NCBI GenBank assembly: GCA_014381985.1
Contig: JACNKP010000081.1
Coordinates: 1 to 64,000 of the forward strand
From: SAR92 clade bacterium
GTDB lineage: Bacteria; Pseudomonadota; Gammaproteobacteria; Pseudomonadales; Porticoccaceae
Direction: 5' to 3'
DNA length: 64,000 bases
The notes below the pieces were generated by a model. The model was not told where the DNA came from. It worked only from the letters and a program-made list of their open reading frames with translations, and made no database searches. The stretch's first letter is position 1, and each line of letters begins with the position of its first letter. A program made the translations under genes and the position numbers. This document shows, piece by piece, positions 10,494-21,427 of this stretch.

Positions 10494-12154
10494 TGATTAA
10501 GAAATATTTGAATGCACTGATCACAGTGTTACTCGTCTGGGTAACGTCACTACCAAGCATGGCGGCTACTACAGAGGCTTTAATGACCAGTCTCAAAGAT
10601 GATATTCCGATACGTCAGGACGGAGAAGGGCAGTATGACCAGCTCATTATCCGCGGTGCCTACTTGATTGATGGCACTGGAGCTCCGGCAACAGGGCCGG
10701 TAGATGTCGTGGTGGAGCAAGACCGCATTACAGAAGTGCGACTAGTCGGCGCCCCAGGCATTCCCATTAATCCACAACATCGACCATCGATAAACACGCG
10801 ATCTGATCAAAAAGTTCGAGAAATTGATGCGGATGGCAAATATTTATTACCAGGGTTTGTCGATTCACACACACATATTCACGCCCCAGATGCGAGGCAA
10901 AAAGTATCCGCTGACTATATTTTTAAACTCTGGCTGGGTCACGGAGTGACTAGCGTACGAGAGGTGTTTTCCACGGACGGTGAAAGCCGGGTTATAGCAC
11001 TGAAAGAGCTCAGTGATAGAAATGCTATCACCGCACCTCGAATTACCTCGTTTCCTTATTTCAGCATGCCTAATTTAAATAAAGCGTTACCGCCCATTAA
11101 GTCTCCTAAGGATGCACGAACTCGCGTTCGTCATCTAAAAAGTATCGGGGCAGATGGTATTAAGTTTATGGGTGCTCCCGAGGAGATTTTATGGGCTGCC
11201 TTAGACGAAGCCGAAAAAGTCGGGTTGGGCACAACGATGCATCATGCTCAATTAGATGTTGCTCATGCGAACGTCTTGGATACGTCAAGTCACGGCCTAG
11301 ATTGCATGGAGCACTGGTATGGCCTACCAGAGGCCTTATTTACCGATAAGGTGATACAAAATTATCCATCAGATTATATTTACAGTGACGAGCAAGATCG
11401 TTTTGGGCAAGCGGGACGACTATGGAAACAGGCTGCAGGGCCAGGTTCAGAACGATGGAATCAGGCTATGGAGGCATTGCTTGAGAGGGACTTTTGTTTG
11501 AGTCCTACGTTCACTATTTACTTAGCCAGTCGAGATCTAATGCGGGCATATACCGCTGAATGGCATTACGAATACACTTCGCCTAATCTATGGGATTTCT
11601 ATCGCGCCAGCCGAGAAAAGCACGGCTCGTTCTTTTTTAACTGGACCACGGAAGATGAAATCGAATGGAAGCATAATTACACATTGTGGATGCAGTTCGT
11701 CAATGATTATAAAAATCGCGGTGGCAAGGTAGTTGTTGGTAGCGATACGGGTTATATCTACAGTCTTTATGGCTTTGGATATATACAAGAGTTAGAGCTG
11801 CTACAAGAGGCAGGCTTTCATCCGCTCGAAGTCATTAGAGCTGCGACTAAAATTGGCGCCCAAGTGCTTGGTAAAGATGATGACATAGGAACCATCGAGG
11901 TTGGTAAAAAGGCTGATATGATTATTGTCGATGAAAACCCACTGCATAATCTCAAATCTTTGTATGGCACTGGTGTTCCAAAGTTAAACAACCAAACCCA
12001 AAAAGTTGAGCGGGTTGGCGGTGTGCGTTGGACTATAAAGGATGGTATCGTTTACGATGCAAAAGCGCTATTGGCAGATGTGCGGGCTATGGTTAAGGCA
12101 GACAAAGAAGCTCTTGGCATGGATCCGAAGATACCTATGAAGGTCGAACATTGA
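10494..12154 (+). CDS. secreted amidohydrolase family protein
   Basis: Signal peptide MIKKYLNALITVLLVWVTSLPSMA; DGKYLLPGFVDSHTHIHAPD metal motif; C-terminal GTIEVGKKADMIIVDENPL. Likely start 10494. Confidence 0.9.
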
Positions 12155-12226
12155 CCTTCTCAGTGTAGGGTTTATTTCTGCATTATACTTTGACAAAACA
12201 AATAAAAAGCAAAGAGGGTATCAATC

Positions 12227-14401
12227 ATGAGTCTAATAAAATATTTCACTTTGTCGGCCTATCTAATGTCCGCACTCATACTTACGTCCTGTGAACGTGA
12301 CCCTGCAACCTTTGCTGACGTGGATTCCCAGCGGCTACTGAATGCAGCGGCAACCCCTGAAGAATGGCTCACCTATGGTGGTACATATGATGAACAACGG
12401 CACTCTGGCCTGAAGCAAATTGACACCGATAATGTGGATCAACTGGGCGTCGCTTGGACCTATGATCTGGCGACAGAGCGGGGTGTTGAGTCCACACCGA
12501 TCGTTGTTGACGGTGTTATGTATGTGACCTCTGCGTGGTCAGTGGTTTATGCGCTTGATGCAAAAACCGGCAGTGAACTCTGGATTTACAATCCTAATGT
12601 CGATAGAGCAGTTGGTGCAAAAGCTTGCTGTGATGTGGTTAACCGTGGTGTGGCCGTTTGGAAAGGGAAAGTGTATGTCGGTGTTATTGATGGGAGGCTC
12701 GAAGCCATAGATGCTGCTACCGGCAAACTAGTGTGGAGTCAGGTTACCGTTGACCAGTCCAAGCCTTACACAATTACAGGTGCTCCGCGTGTCGTTAAGG
12801 GTAATGTGCTGATTGGGAACGGTGGTGCAGAACTGGGCGTGCGAGGCTATCTATCTGCGTACTCTGCCGCAACTGGCGACTTGGTGTGGCGCTTTTACAC
12901 CGTACCAAACCCTAATAAACAGCCTGATGGTGCTATTTCTGACAGCGCGCTCAAAGACATTGGTAATCTGACTTGGGGCGATGAAGGTGCCTGGACCACA
13001 GACGGCGGTGGCGGCACTGTTTGGGACTCAATCGCCTATGATGATGTGAATGACAGCGTTATTTTTGGTGTTGGCAATGGCTCACCCTGGAATCGCGATG
13101 TTCGGGATGCAGGTAAAGGCGATAATCTGTTCTTGTCCTCCATTGTAGCTGTTGATGCCGCAACTGGTGCCTATAAGTGGCATTTTCAGACAACCCCTGG
13201 TGACAACTGGGACTACACCGCTACCCAAACTATTATTTTGGCTGACCTGCCAATTGGTGCGGACGGGGCCACACGTCGTGTTGCTATGCAGGCACCCAAA
13301 AATGGGTTCTACTACCTGTTAGATGCTGCCACCGGCGAGTTCATTTCCGGTGAAGCCTTTGTCCCACAAAACTGGGCGCAGGGCTTAGATGTCAATGGAC
13401 GCCCCATAGAGATCAAAGAGGCGCGTTATAGCGAAACCCCTTTCATGCAGAACCCTGGGCCGCTGGGTGCGCATAATTGGCAGCCAATGGCGTTTAACCC
13501 GGAGCTAAATCTTGCCTACATTCCAGTCCAAGAGGTACCTGACTCTTATGCAACTGATCGTCTGTTTGAGACGCGGATACAGAAATGGAACACAGGTACA
13601 AACCTATCCGCTGGCTTGCCTGTGGACCTTGATCTTGCAACAGCCATGGCTCTTAGAGCCACACTCAAGGGGCGACTGGTTGCCTGGGACCCCATAACTC
13701 AGAGTGCTCGCTGGAGTGTGGAGCACAGTAATGCTTGGAACGGAGGTGTTCTTTCTACGGCTGGCGGACTTGTCTTTCAGGGTCGTTTAGAAGGGGAATT
13801 TGCTGCCTACAATGCGGCGACGGGGGAGAAGTTGTGGCACCAAAATGTTAAGTCCGGCGCTGCCTCTGGCCCCGGAACCTATAAAATTGATGGGGAACAG
13901 TACGTTACCATTACGACGGGGTGGGGCTCGGCCTATGCCTTAGCGGGAGGCTCAGCTTATGATCAACCTGTGCCACCGATTGTTGGGAAAGTGGTAACCT
14001 TTAAGTTAGGCGCAACTGAAACTATTCCAGATCCTAATCTGGTCATGGCACCGCGCACTCCAAAAGCTGAAAAGTTTGGCGACCCGGACATGATTCAATT
14101 AGGCTTTGATCAATACCACTTTAATTGCCGTGTTTGTCATGGCCCTCTAGCGATAAGCTCTGGCGTGTTACCTGATTTACGCTGGTCATCAATCACTGCA
14201 AATCCAGACGCATGGCAAGCCATAGTGATTGGTGGAGCCCTGTCAGGTAATGGTATGGTGTCATTTGCAGATGCGTTAAGTCCGTCTGACGCGGAAGCCG
14301 TGCGGGCCTATGTTATTAAGCAGGCTCATGATGGCGCCGCCCTGGAAGCCGAAGTTGCTGCACTAATGGCTGCGCAGGCTGCGCAGGCAGAAAAGCCGTA
14401 A
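12227..14401 (+). CDS. PQQ-dependent alcohol dehydrogenase, quinohaemoprotein type (fused C-terminal cytochrome c)
   Basis: Repeated beta-propeller motifs (AATGKLVW, AATGDLVWR, DAATGAYKWHFQ), vicinal Cys-Cys AKACCDVVNRG, TTPGDNWDYTATQ, C-terminal haem motif CRVCHG; lipoprotein-like leader LMSALILTSC. Confidence 0.93.
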   Translation: MSLIKYFTLSAYLMSALILTSCERDPATFADVDSQRLLNAAATPEEWLTYGGTYDEQRHSGLKQIDTDNVDQLGVAWTYDLATERGVESTPIVVDGVMYVTSAWSVVYALDAKTGSELWIYNPNVDRAVGAKACCDVVNRGVAVWKGKVYVGVIDGRLEAIDAATGKLVWSQVTVDQSKPYTITGAPRVVKGNVLIGNGGAELGVRGYLSAYSAATGDLVWRFYTVPNPNKQPDGAISDSALKDIGNLTWGDEGAWTTDGGGGTVWDSIAYDDVNDSVIFGVGNGSPWNRDVRDAGKGDNLFLSSIVAVDAATGAYKWHFQTTPGDNWDYTATQTIILADLPIGADGATRRVAMQAPKNGFYYLLDAATGEFISGEAFVPQNWAQGLDVNGRPIEIKEARYSETPFMQNPGPLGAHNWQPMAFNPELNLAYIPVQEVPDSYATDRLFETRIQKWNTGTNLSAGLPVDLDLATAMALRATLKGRLVAWDPITQSARWSVEHSNAWNGGVLSTAGGLVFQGRLEGEFAAYNAATGEKLWHQNVKSGAASGPGTYKIDGEQYVTITTGWGSAYALAGGSAYDQPVPPIVGKVVTFKLGATETIPDPNLVMAPRTPKAEKFGDPDMIQLGFDQYHFNCRVCHGPLAISSGVLPDLRWSSITANPDAWQAIVIGGALSGNGMVSFADALSPSDAEAVRAYVIKQAHDGAALEAEVAALMAAQAAQAEKP

Positions 14402-14418
14402 CACATGGCAGGCCAACC

Positions 14419-15732
14419 ATGACTTTGTCTCAGAGGGACTTTGCCACCGACCAGCATGGTTGGAGTGAACTTTTACCGCCACGCCAAGCGTGCAATGCAA
14501 TGCAAGGCATTCTTCGGGTGCCTTGGGTTGTGGTGGGAGCAGGCTTAACCGGTCTGGCCTGCGCGCGGCGCTTAGCCGAACTCCACCCTAATGACGAAAT
14601 CATCCTTCTTGACGCCCGCCTAGTGGGCCAAGGTGCGTCCGGTCGTAATTCGGGATTCGCGGTTGGTGTGAGTCATTTTCCGGGTGCTTTTAAGCCCGAG
14701 CAAAAAGAGAACGTTGCACGGGTCAACCGTATTAATCAGGCCGGTCTTGATATTTTAGATCAGCAGATCAAGTCTCTAGCCATTAACTGCCAGTGGGATG
14801 ATAGTGGTTTTCATCATGGCGCGGCTGACAGGAAATCGGTCAAAGAGCACAAATATTTTATTGATTATCTGAACGCTATGGACGTGGAACACAGTAGTCT
14901 TGACCAGCAGGCGATGAAAAGCCGTTTTGGCACATCTTTATATCAGGCTGGGGTTCACGTTAAACGCGGCGCGTTAGTGCAGCCAGCGGCTTTAGTGCGT
15001 GGGCTTGGGGATAATCAGCCTAATAATGTAAGGCTCATTGAAAACTGTCCTGTCTTAAAGGTCCAACTCGGTAACCCTATAACACTGCAGTTAGCGGATA
15101 GCGAGATAAAAACCGACAAGCTGGTGATGGCGATAAACTACGAAGCCCCAAAACTTGGATTTCTGCGCAGACGCCTTATCGGCAGCACGCTGTCGGGGAG
15201 CTTTACGCGCAAGTTAACCCCGCAGGAGTTGGCATCTCTTGGCAGTTACGAAACCTGGGGTATCATCTCTTTGCATGGGGGTGGCGCGACGCTGCGGCTA
15301 ACAAAGGATGGACGAATATGCTTGCGTAATACCGCTGAATACAGTGGTGCTGCATTGCTCTCGACTAAGGTTTTAGAGGCTCGTCAGGTCATCCACCGAA
15401 GTAGCTTTGAAAAACGCTTTCCGCAGCTTGCTCATGTGCCTTTTGAATATGCCTGGTCTGGTGTCGAGGGCATTAGCGGTAATGGTACAAACTTCTTTGG
15501 CCAGCAACGCAAAAACATCTACCTTGCCGGCGGCTACAATGGATCAGGAGTTAGCAAGGGCACCGCTTTTGGTCACGCGTTGGCTGAGTATGCTGGAGGA
15601 GGTCAGTCAGGTTTAATTACTGACTGTCTTGGCTCGGAAACTGCCACCTGGCTGCCGCCACGACCTTTTTTAGATGTGGGTGCGATGCTGAAGATCAGTG
15701 CGCGGTTCAGAGGTGTTGGATTGGATCGCTAA
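14419..15732 (+). CDS. FAD-dependent oxidoreductase (DAO family)
   Basis: VVVGAGLTGLACARRLAELHPNDEIILLDARLVGQGASGRNSGFAVG; C-terminal YLAGGYNGSGVSKGTAFGHALAEY. Confidence 0.9.
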   Translation: MTLSQRDFATDQHGWSELLPPRQACNAMQGILRVPWVVVGAGLTGLACARRLAELHPNDEIILLDARLVGQGASGRNSGFAVGVSHFPGAFKPEQKENVARVNRINQAGLDILDQQIKSLAINCQWDDSGFHHGAADRKSVKEHKYFIDYLNAMDVEHSSLDQQAMKSRFGTSLYQAGVHVKRGALVQPAALVRGLGDNQPNNVRLIENCPVLKVQLGNPITLQLADSEIKTDKLVMAINYEAPKLGFLRRRLIGSTLSGSFTRKLTPQELASLGSYETWGIISLHGGGATLRLTKDGRICLRNTAEYSGAALLSTKVLEARQVIHRSSFEKRFPQLAHVPFEYAWSGVEGISGNGTNFFGQQRKNIYLAGGYNGSGVSKGTAFGHALAEYAGGGQSGLITDCLGSETATWLPPRPFLDVGAMLKISARFRGVGLDR

Positions 15733-15766
15733 TCGTCAAAAACTAGACCGCCTAGTGCTACAGCAG

Positions 15767-17257
15767 TCACCATTTTTTTAGTATTAACAACCCGATAACC
15801 ATTAAAAGAGCGCCTAATCCTAGCGCCCAAATACTGCCTGTCAGACCTGCGACTACGTAAGAGATTAGACTGCAGAACCCGTTAAAAATAGCGTAGGGAA
15901 ACTGTGTTTTAACATGGTCAATCTGGGAGCAACCCGCACCGGTGGCTGACAGAATAGTCGTATCTGAAATCGGTGAACAGTGATCACCAAATAGCCCGCC
16001 CGATAAGACCGCCCCAATAGACACATACATTGGCGCATCAAACTGGTGTGCGATGGGTATAGTAAGGGGTATCAAAATGGCATAGGTTCCCCAGGATGAA
16101 CCTGTAGAAAACGAGATAATACCCCCAACAACAAAAACGACCGCGGGGATTAGATAGGCTGGCAACCTGCCATCGATAAAAGCAGAGATATAAGCAGGTG
16201 CGCCAAGATCTTTGCCTATGGCGCCCAGTGACCAAGCCAGAACAAGAATAATAAGAACAGTGACCACCTTGCTCATGCTCTCTAGGTACAATGAAAACCC
16301 GCCACTGAGCGAGCGCACCCCATAATGCCGCATCAGCATAATTAAGATAATGGCCGCGCAGATATAACCCGTAGAGAGGGATGCCCGAAACGCATTAGAT
16401 GGCATGTTAGCCATATCTAAAGGAAAGCCCTGGGGTACCAGTAGAGAAAACATAATAATCAACATGCATCCTAGGGGAAGCCAGACCATGATCGGTTTAG
16501 CTTTTTGTAGATTGGTCTCGGTCACCACCTCTGCGTCTAGAGCTTCGGGGCTTTCCATAACAATGCCTTTGGCGCAATCTTCTTCAGCTTTTCTCATTGG
16601 ACCGAAATCTGCTTTTGCCATGACTACCAATGGGACCATAGCGACAGCTAAGATAGAATAAAACTGAAACGGTATGGCCTTGATATAGCTTAAAAAGGCG
16701 CTCTCATCGATACCTAAACTTTTATATTCCTGTGATATAAGCCCTTGAGAGTATAGCCCCCAGCCAATAAAAGGCACCAGGACAGCCACAGGCGATGCGG
16801 TTGAGTCAATAATCCAAGCCAGTTTTGCACGGCTTATTTTTAAGCCATCAATAATCGGCCGAAACAATGGGCCGACAATAAGGGGTGTCCCGGAGTCTGT
16901 AAAGAACAGTAAAGACCCGCTTGTCCATGCTGCGGTCTGCGCTTTCACACTGTTGGTGATGAACTTAGTCATCATGCCGGCAAAAGCCGCCGCGCCGCCG
17001 GATTTCTCCATCAGACCGACAAGACCTGCAACAAAAATCATTAATAATAAAATACCGACATTGCTGCTGTTTGAGGCTTGGGCAACTAGGTATTGCTCGA
17101 CCATGATACTCATGCCCGTAAGGAGATTGGGGCCATTCAGTAGTAGTACCCCAGAGAATACACCGACAAACAAGCCCAGCACCACATTGCGGGACCAAAC
17201 GGATAAAACTAAGGTGATGACGACCGGTGCTACGGAAAAAATGCCTGATTCCGACAT
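15767..17257 (-). CDS. Na+/H+ antiporter NhaC family protein
   Basis: FSTGSSWGTYAILIPLTIPIAHQF...GAVLSGGLFGDHCSPISDTTILSATGAGCSQIDHVKTQFPYA is diagnostic for NhaC-type transporters. Confidence 0.9.
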   Translation of the reverse strand: MSESGIFSVAPVVITLVLSVWSRNVVLGLFVGVFSGVLLLNGPNLLTGMSIMVEQYLVAQASNSSNVGILLLMIFVAGLVGLMEKSGGAAAFAGMMTKFITNSVKAQTAAWTSGSLLFFTDSGTPLIVGPLFRPIIDGLKISRAKLAWIIDSTASPVAVLVPFIGWGLYSQGLISQEYKSLGIDESAFLSYIKAIPFQFYSILAVAMVPLVVMAKADFGPMRKAEEDCAKGIVMESPEALDAEVVTETNLQKAKPIMVWLPLGCMLIIMFSLLVPQGFPLDMANMPSNAFRASLSTGYICAAIILIMLMRHYGVRSLSGGFSLYLESMSKVVTVLIILVLAWSLGAIGKDLGAPAYISAFIDGRLPAYLIPAVVFVVGGIISFSTGSSWGTYAILIPLTIPIAHQFDAPMYVSIGAVLSGGLFGDHCSPISDTTILSATGAGCSQIDHVKTQFPYAIFNGFCSLISYVVAGLTGSIWALGLGALLMVIGLLILKKW

Positions 17258-17521
17258 AAACTACTCATTTTTAAAGTTCTTGTCTGAGAATAACATCTTG
17301 ATAGTTCAATAGTTATCGGAATTAGCTATAAGAGTAACAGAACTATTTTTTTCTTTGTTGTGATACTAGAGAGGATCCTTTAACGGTGACAAATCTGTCA
17401 TGTCTTTGATAAGAACATTACAGACAGATTCAGTATTTTTAAAGTAAGGGTCATTTAGACTCATCACCAAAGCATGAATGATGGGGTTGGTGTTATGATT
17501 TAGAAAAAGGAAACCTACACT

Positions 17522-18592
17522 ATGGATACGTCTCCTAGATTGGCCTTATCTTTATTTCAGCTATTACTGTTGGCGTTAGTGGTTTGTGTGGCGCTGGGCA
17601 CGTCGCATGATCTTGTGGCCGCAGACAAGCATCCCGTTGCCATCGTTGTTCATGGGGGTGCAGGCACGATCCGTCGTGAGTTAATGAGTCCTGAGATTGA
17701 AGCTGAATATCGTGTCATCTTGACCAAGGCTATTATGGCTGGTCATAACGTTTTAATCGCGGGCGGTTCCAGCCGAGATGCGATTATTTCTGCCATTACT
17801 CTCATGGAGGATTCCCCCTTATTCAATGCAGGTCATGGTGCTGTGTTTAATCATGAGGGCAATATTGAGTTAGATGCTTCCATTATGGAGGGGCGGGCCC
17901 TTAACGCCGGTGCTGTTGCTGCTCTGACGCGCATTAAAAGTCCTATTCGTCTGGCTAATTCTGTGCTCGATAATTCACCCCACGTCATGCTGGTGGGCCC
18001 CGGAGCTGAGGTTTTTGCTCAGCAGCAGGGGTTTGACTTGGTTTCAAATGATTATTTTAAAACTGACCGTCGGCGCCTGCAGTTAGAGCGCATTATCGCC
18101 CAAGAACAGTCTGTGACGCTGTTACCGGAAATCTCTGATCCGTTGCTATTAACGTATCAGTTTGATGAGAAAAAGTTAGGCACAGTAGGCGCGGTGGCTA
18201 TTGATCAAAATGGTGATATTGCCGCTGGAACGTCCACAGGTGGAATGACCAATAAGCGCTTTGGTAGGGTTGGGGATGCGCCAATTATTGGTGCTGGAAC
18301 CTATGCTGATAACGAGTCCTGTGGTATTTCAGCAACAGGTCATGGCGAGTATTTTATTCGTGCTGCTGTGGCCCATGACATTTGTGCACGCATGGCGTAC
18401 AAAGGCATTCCTTTACAGCAGGCCCAAGACGAGGTGGTTCAGGAAAAATTGGTAAAAATGGATGCATCTGGTGGTGTTGTCGGTGTCGATAAGGACGCTA
18501 ATGTGGCTTTTTCGTTTAATTCGCTGGGTATGTACCGTGCTTCAATTAATAAACAGGGCGAGCTAGTGGTGAAGATTTTTAAGGAGGACTAA
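17522..18592 (+). CDS. isoaspartyl peptidase/L-asparaginase (Ntn-hydrolase), exported
   Basis: IVVHGGAGTIRRE; KLGTVGAVAIDQNGDIAAGTSTGGMTNKRFGRVGDAPIIGAGTYAD with nucleophile Thr; N-terminal hydrophobic leader. Confidence 0.92.
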   Translation: MDTSPRLALSLFQLLLLALVVCVALGTSHDLVAADKHPVAIVVHGGAGTIRRELMSPEIEAEYRVILTKAIMAGHNVLIAGGSSRDAIISAITLMEDSPLFNAGHGAVFNHEGNIELDASIMEGRALNAGAVAALTRIKSPIRLANSVLDNSPHVMLVGPGAEVFAQQQGFDLVSNDYFKTDRRRLQLERIIAQEQSVTLLPEISDPLLLTYQFDEKKLGTVGAVAIDQNGDIAAGTSTGGMTNKRFGRVGDAPIIGAGTYADNESCGISATGHGEYFIRAAVAHDICARMAYKGIPLQQAQDEVVQEKLVKMDASGGVVGVDKDANVAFSFNSLGMYRASINKQGELVVKIFKED

Positions 18593-19537
18593 ATGGAGAC
18601 ACAAAACATGGCATCACAACAAGATTACTCTATTGGAACCCCGGGAAAACCATGGCGGGATGAAGAAAAGGCGGCTTGGCTAAGCCAGCAAACAATTAAA
18701 CGTTCCTACCAGCAACAGGTAGTGACTAAGGTAGAGGCGATAGGCCAGGATTTATCAGAGCTGGTCATTGTCGAGCAATACGGCGCTCTGTCTTTTGATC
18801 CAGACACCTATACCCTATGGGTGATCAAAACGAAAAACTGGCAAGACGATAAACCCACAGTATTTATTACAGGTGGTGTGCATGGCTATGAGACTAGTGG
18901 CGTGCAAGGCGCTCTGCGGTTCGTCGAGACTATGTTGGCATCTTACGCCGACACCTATAATTTTGTCGTGGCACCCTGCATCAGTCCCTGGGGATATGAA
19001 ACGATTAATCGTTGGAACCCTAATGCCATTGATCCTAATCGGTCTTTTAAACTTGGCACAGCAGTAGAAGAAGCCAGCTGCATTATGAGCTACATTAAAG
19101 GTCTTACTGTTCCTATACTTACCCACCTTGATTTACATGAAACGACAGACACTGACAACTCTGAATTTAGGCCAGCCTTAGAAGCTCGCGACGCTGTTGA
19201 ACAAGCGTTGTGGGAAATCCCTGATGGTTTTTACGGTGTGGGTGATAGCGAAAATCCGGTGCCAGAGTTTCAGAAAGCAATTATTGATGCCGTAGAAAAA
19301 GTAACCCACATAGCGCCATCAGATGAAAATAACTATTTAATTGGTGCTAAAACAGAACAGCGGGGTGTGATAAATTACCCTATTAAAGGTCTTGGATTGT
19401 GCGCTGGATTTACCGATGCACCTTTTGTGACTACTACCGAAGTCTATCCAGACAGCCCGCGGGTAGATGATGAAAATTGCATCATGGCGCAGGTTGCTGC
19501 GGTTAAGGGTGCGCTAGATTATCTTAAAGCGATCTAA
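18593..19537 (+). CDS. M14-family zinc carboxypeptidase / succinylglutamate desuccinylase-like protein
   Basis: ITGGVHGYETSGVQGALRFVETM (HxxE) ... NRWNPNAIDPNRSFK ... THLDLHETTDTDNSEFRP; start codon directly abuts the upstream stop (TAAATG). Confidence 0.85.
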   Translation: METQNMASQQDYSIGTPGKPWRDEEKAAWLSQQTIKRSYQQQVVTKVEAIGQDLSELVIVEQYGALSFDPDTYTLWVIKTKNWQDDKPTVFITGGVHGYETSGVQGALRFVETMLASYADTYNFVVAPCISPWGYETINRWNPNAIDPNRSFKLGTAVEEASCIMSYIKGLTVPILTHLDLHETTDTDNSEFRPALEARDAVEQALWEIPDGFYGVGDSENPVPEFQKAIIDAVEKVTHIAPSDENNYLIGAKTEQRGVINYPIKGLGLCAGFTDAPFVTTTEVYPDSPRVDDENCIMAQVAAVKGALDYLKAI

Positions 19538-19689
19538 AGTAAGGTGTTCTCTCGATCAGTTAAGGTGCGACATAAATTACCACTTGGAACAAAGGTGCAG
19601 GCGTCTGGGGAAAAACTGCTTAGGTGTATTTATAGAATTAAATCTATATGTAACAGAAACAGAGGCTATTTACCTCAGGCCGTTAAGCT

Positions 19690-20901
19690 TTAGTCAGTCC
19701 AATAATGATTAATATCTTTGATGCCCCACCTTTCTGGCAGTTCAGGCCCGACGATCTTGTCTTTAATAGATGGGTCTGAAAAGTCGATAACTTCTGCTTT
19801 AATATACGTATTCAGCCTAGAGGAAAAAAACACCTTTACTCTAGGCTTCAGCAAAGTCCCTTTATTTTGTTCATAGACAACACCTATTTTACCGCTGGCA
19901 AGCCCGACTAAGCAGCCAATAGGGTAGATTCCTATCATCTTGACAAAACCTTGAAATAATTGAGGGTCAAAATGACCTTTCCATTGAGACATTCGCTGCA
20001 GAGCTTCAGCAGCGTTCCAACCTTTCTTGTAAGGGCGGTCTGAGGTAACAGCATCATAGACATCACAGATAGCCCCCATTCTCGATAGAAGACTAATCTG
20101 ATCTCCTTTAAGCCCCATTGGGTACCCAGAGCCATCAATTTTTTCGTGATGGTGCAGGCAAACATCCAGAGCCGTAGCACCAACGTTATAATGCTTAGTG
20201 AGTATTTTATAGCCTTCATCGGGATGAGTTTTCATTAACGCGTATTCTTGATCGGTTAATTTACCTGGCTTGTTTAAAATATCATCAGGCATTTTAGTCT
20301 TTCCGATATCATGTAAAAGGCCAGCGATTCCTGCGTCAGTGCACTCTTGTTGATCGAGGCCTATTGAATTGGCTAGCGCGATCATTAGAGCGCAGACCGC
20401 TACAGAATGCATATAGGTGTATTCGTCAGCTGTTTTAATTCGCATTATGCTAATCAGTGCATCAGAGTTGCGCATCACTGACTGAGATATTTCGCTCACC
20501 ACTGTTTTGGTAGTACTTAAATCAATAGATTTACCCATACGGGCGTCATTGAACATAGATTGAATTGCTTTTTTAGACTTGGCATAGACCTTGGTTGCTT
20601 GCTTAATCTCGTCCCCCATTGGCACGGTTTTAGGTGCCGGAATTATTTGATCGGGCAGTTCAGGCAGAATTAAATCACAGGGCTCAAAGTGGGTGACGAT
20701 GCCTAGCCCTTTATGGGTATCGATGACGACTTCGGTAATATTACTTTGCCGTATTGTGAGGATGTCTTTGTGAGACTCTAGAGTGAAATCCGAGCGCCAA
20801 AAAGGATGGTCTAACCATCTACCACAGAACTTATGCACATGCATGCCGAGTGTTAAGTCCCTAGTGTTGATTTTTTTAAGCATCACGGTAATGTCCTTCA
20901 T
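19690..20901 (-). CDS. HD-GYP domain protein, putative c-di-GMP phosphodiesterase (DUF3391 N-terminus)
   Basis: AGLLHDIGKTKMPDDILNKPGKLTDQEYALMKTHPDEGYKIL and HHEKIDGSGYPMGLKGDQISLLSRMGAICDVYDAVTSDRPYKKG. Confidence 0.95.
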   Translation of the reverse strand: MKDITVMLKKINTRDLTLGMHVHKFCGRWLDHPFWRSDFTLESHKDILTIRQSNITEVVIDTHKGLGIVTHFEPCDLILPELPDQIIPAPKTVPMGDEIKQATKVYAKSKKAIQSMFNDARMGKSIDLSTTKTVVSEISQSVMRNSDALISIMRIKTADEYTYMHSVAVCALMIALANSIGLDQQECTDAGIAGLLHDIGKTKMPDDILNKPGKLTDQEYALMKTHPDEGYKILTKHYNVGATALDVCLHHHEKIDGSGYPMGLKGDQISLLSRMGAICDVYDAVTSDRPYKKGWNAAEALQRMSQWKGHFDPQLFQGFVKMIGIYPIGCLVGLASGKIGVVYEQNKGTLLKPRVKVFFSSRLNTYIKAEVIDFSDPSIKDKIVGPELPERWGIKDINHYWTD

Positions 20902-21122
20902 GGCTCAAAATAAAAATAAAGTCTGTTTTTGGCCTTTGAGATTTGCTGACTCGTTGGGCAATATAGGATGCTATAACCATGCTGCGAAATATCTTCAGTG
21001 TGCTGTGAGCAACGACACCATAACTTTATTATATCTATACATTTATGTATAAGTATAAAACCATTTGTAGTGTGCGTTGTCTATCTTTGAGTGAGCTATT
21101 TTGAATAACTTAAGGGTGGCAT

Positions 21123-21326
21123 ATGGAGCGGCAATCGAGGAGACTAATCATTATCGGGTTACTTTTGTCCGTTATAAACTTGTTCGTTATTTCATGTGAT
21201 CAGGATGCCTTTGTCACACTAAGCGTATTTTTTTTGCTTTTTATGTTGTCCAGTCAGTCTTGGATTAGTCTTTTGTTTGTGCGCCTAAGGCAAAGGCTCA
21301 TTTTTAAACAAAAGAGGGGGAGTTAA
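21123..21326 (+). CDS. small hydrophobic protein, 67 aa (copy A)
   Basis: MERQSRRLIIIGLLLSVINLFVISCDQDAFVTLSVFFLLFMLSSQSWISLLFVRLRQRLIFKQKRGS: two hydrophobic segments and a basic tail; duplicated at 22247. Confidence 0.5.
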   Translation: MERQSRRLIIIGLLLSVINLFVISCDQDAFVTLSVFFLLFMLSSQSWISLLFVRLRQRLIFKQKRGS

Positions 21327-21427
21327 GGGAATATTTAAGGCATCCAAAGATTCTAACGACCCAAAGGGGATGCCACGCAAGCATGATGTCCATGCCTCAA
21401 CTGCAAGGGCCCATCGGCAGACCAAAA

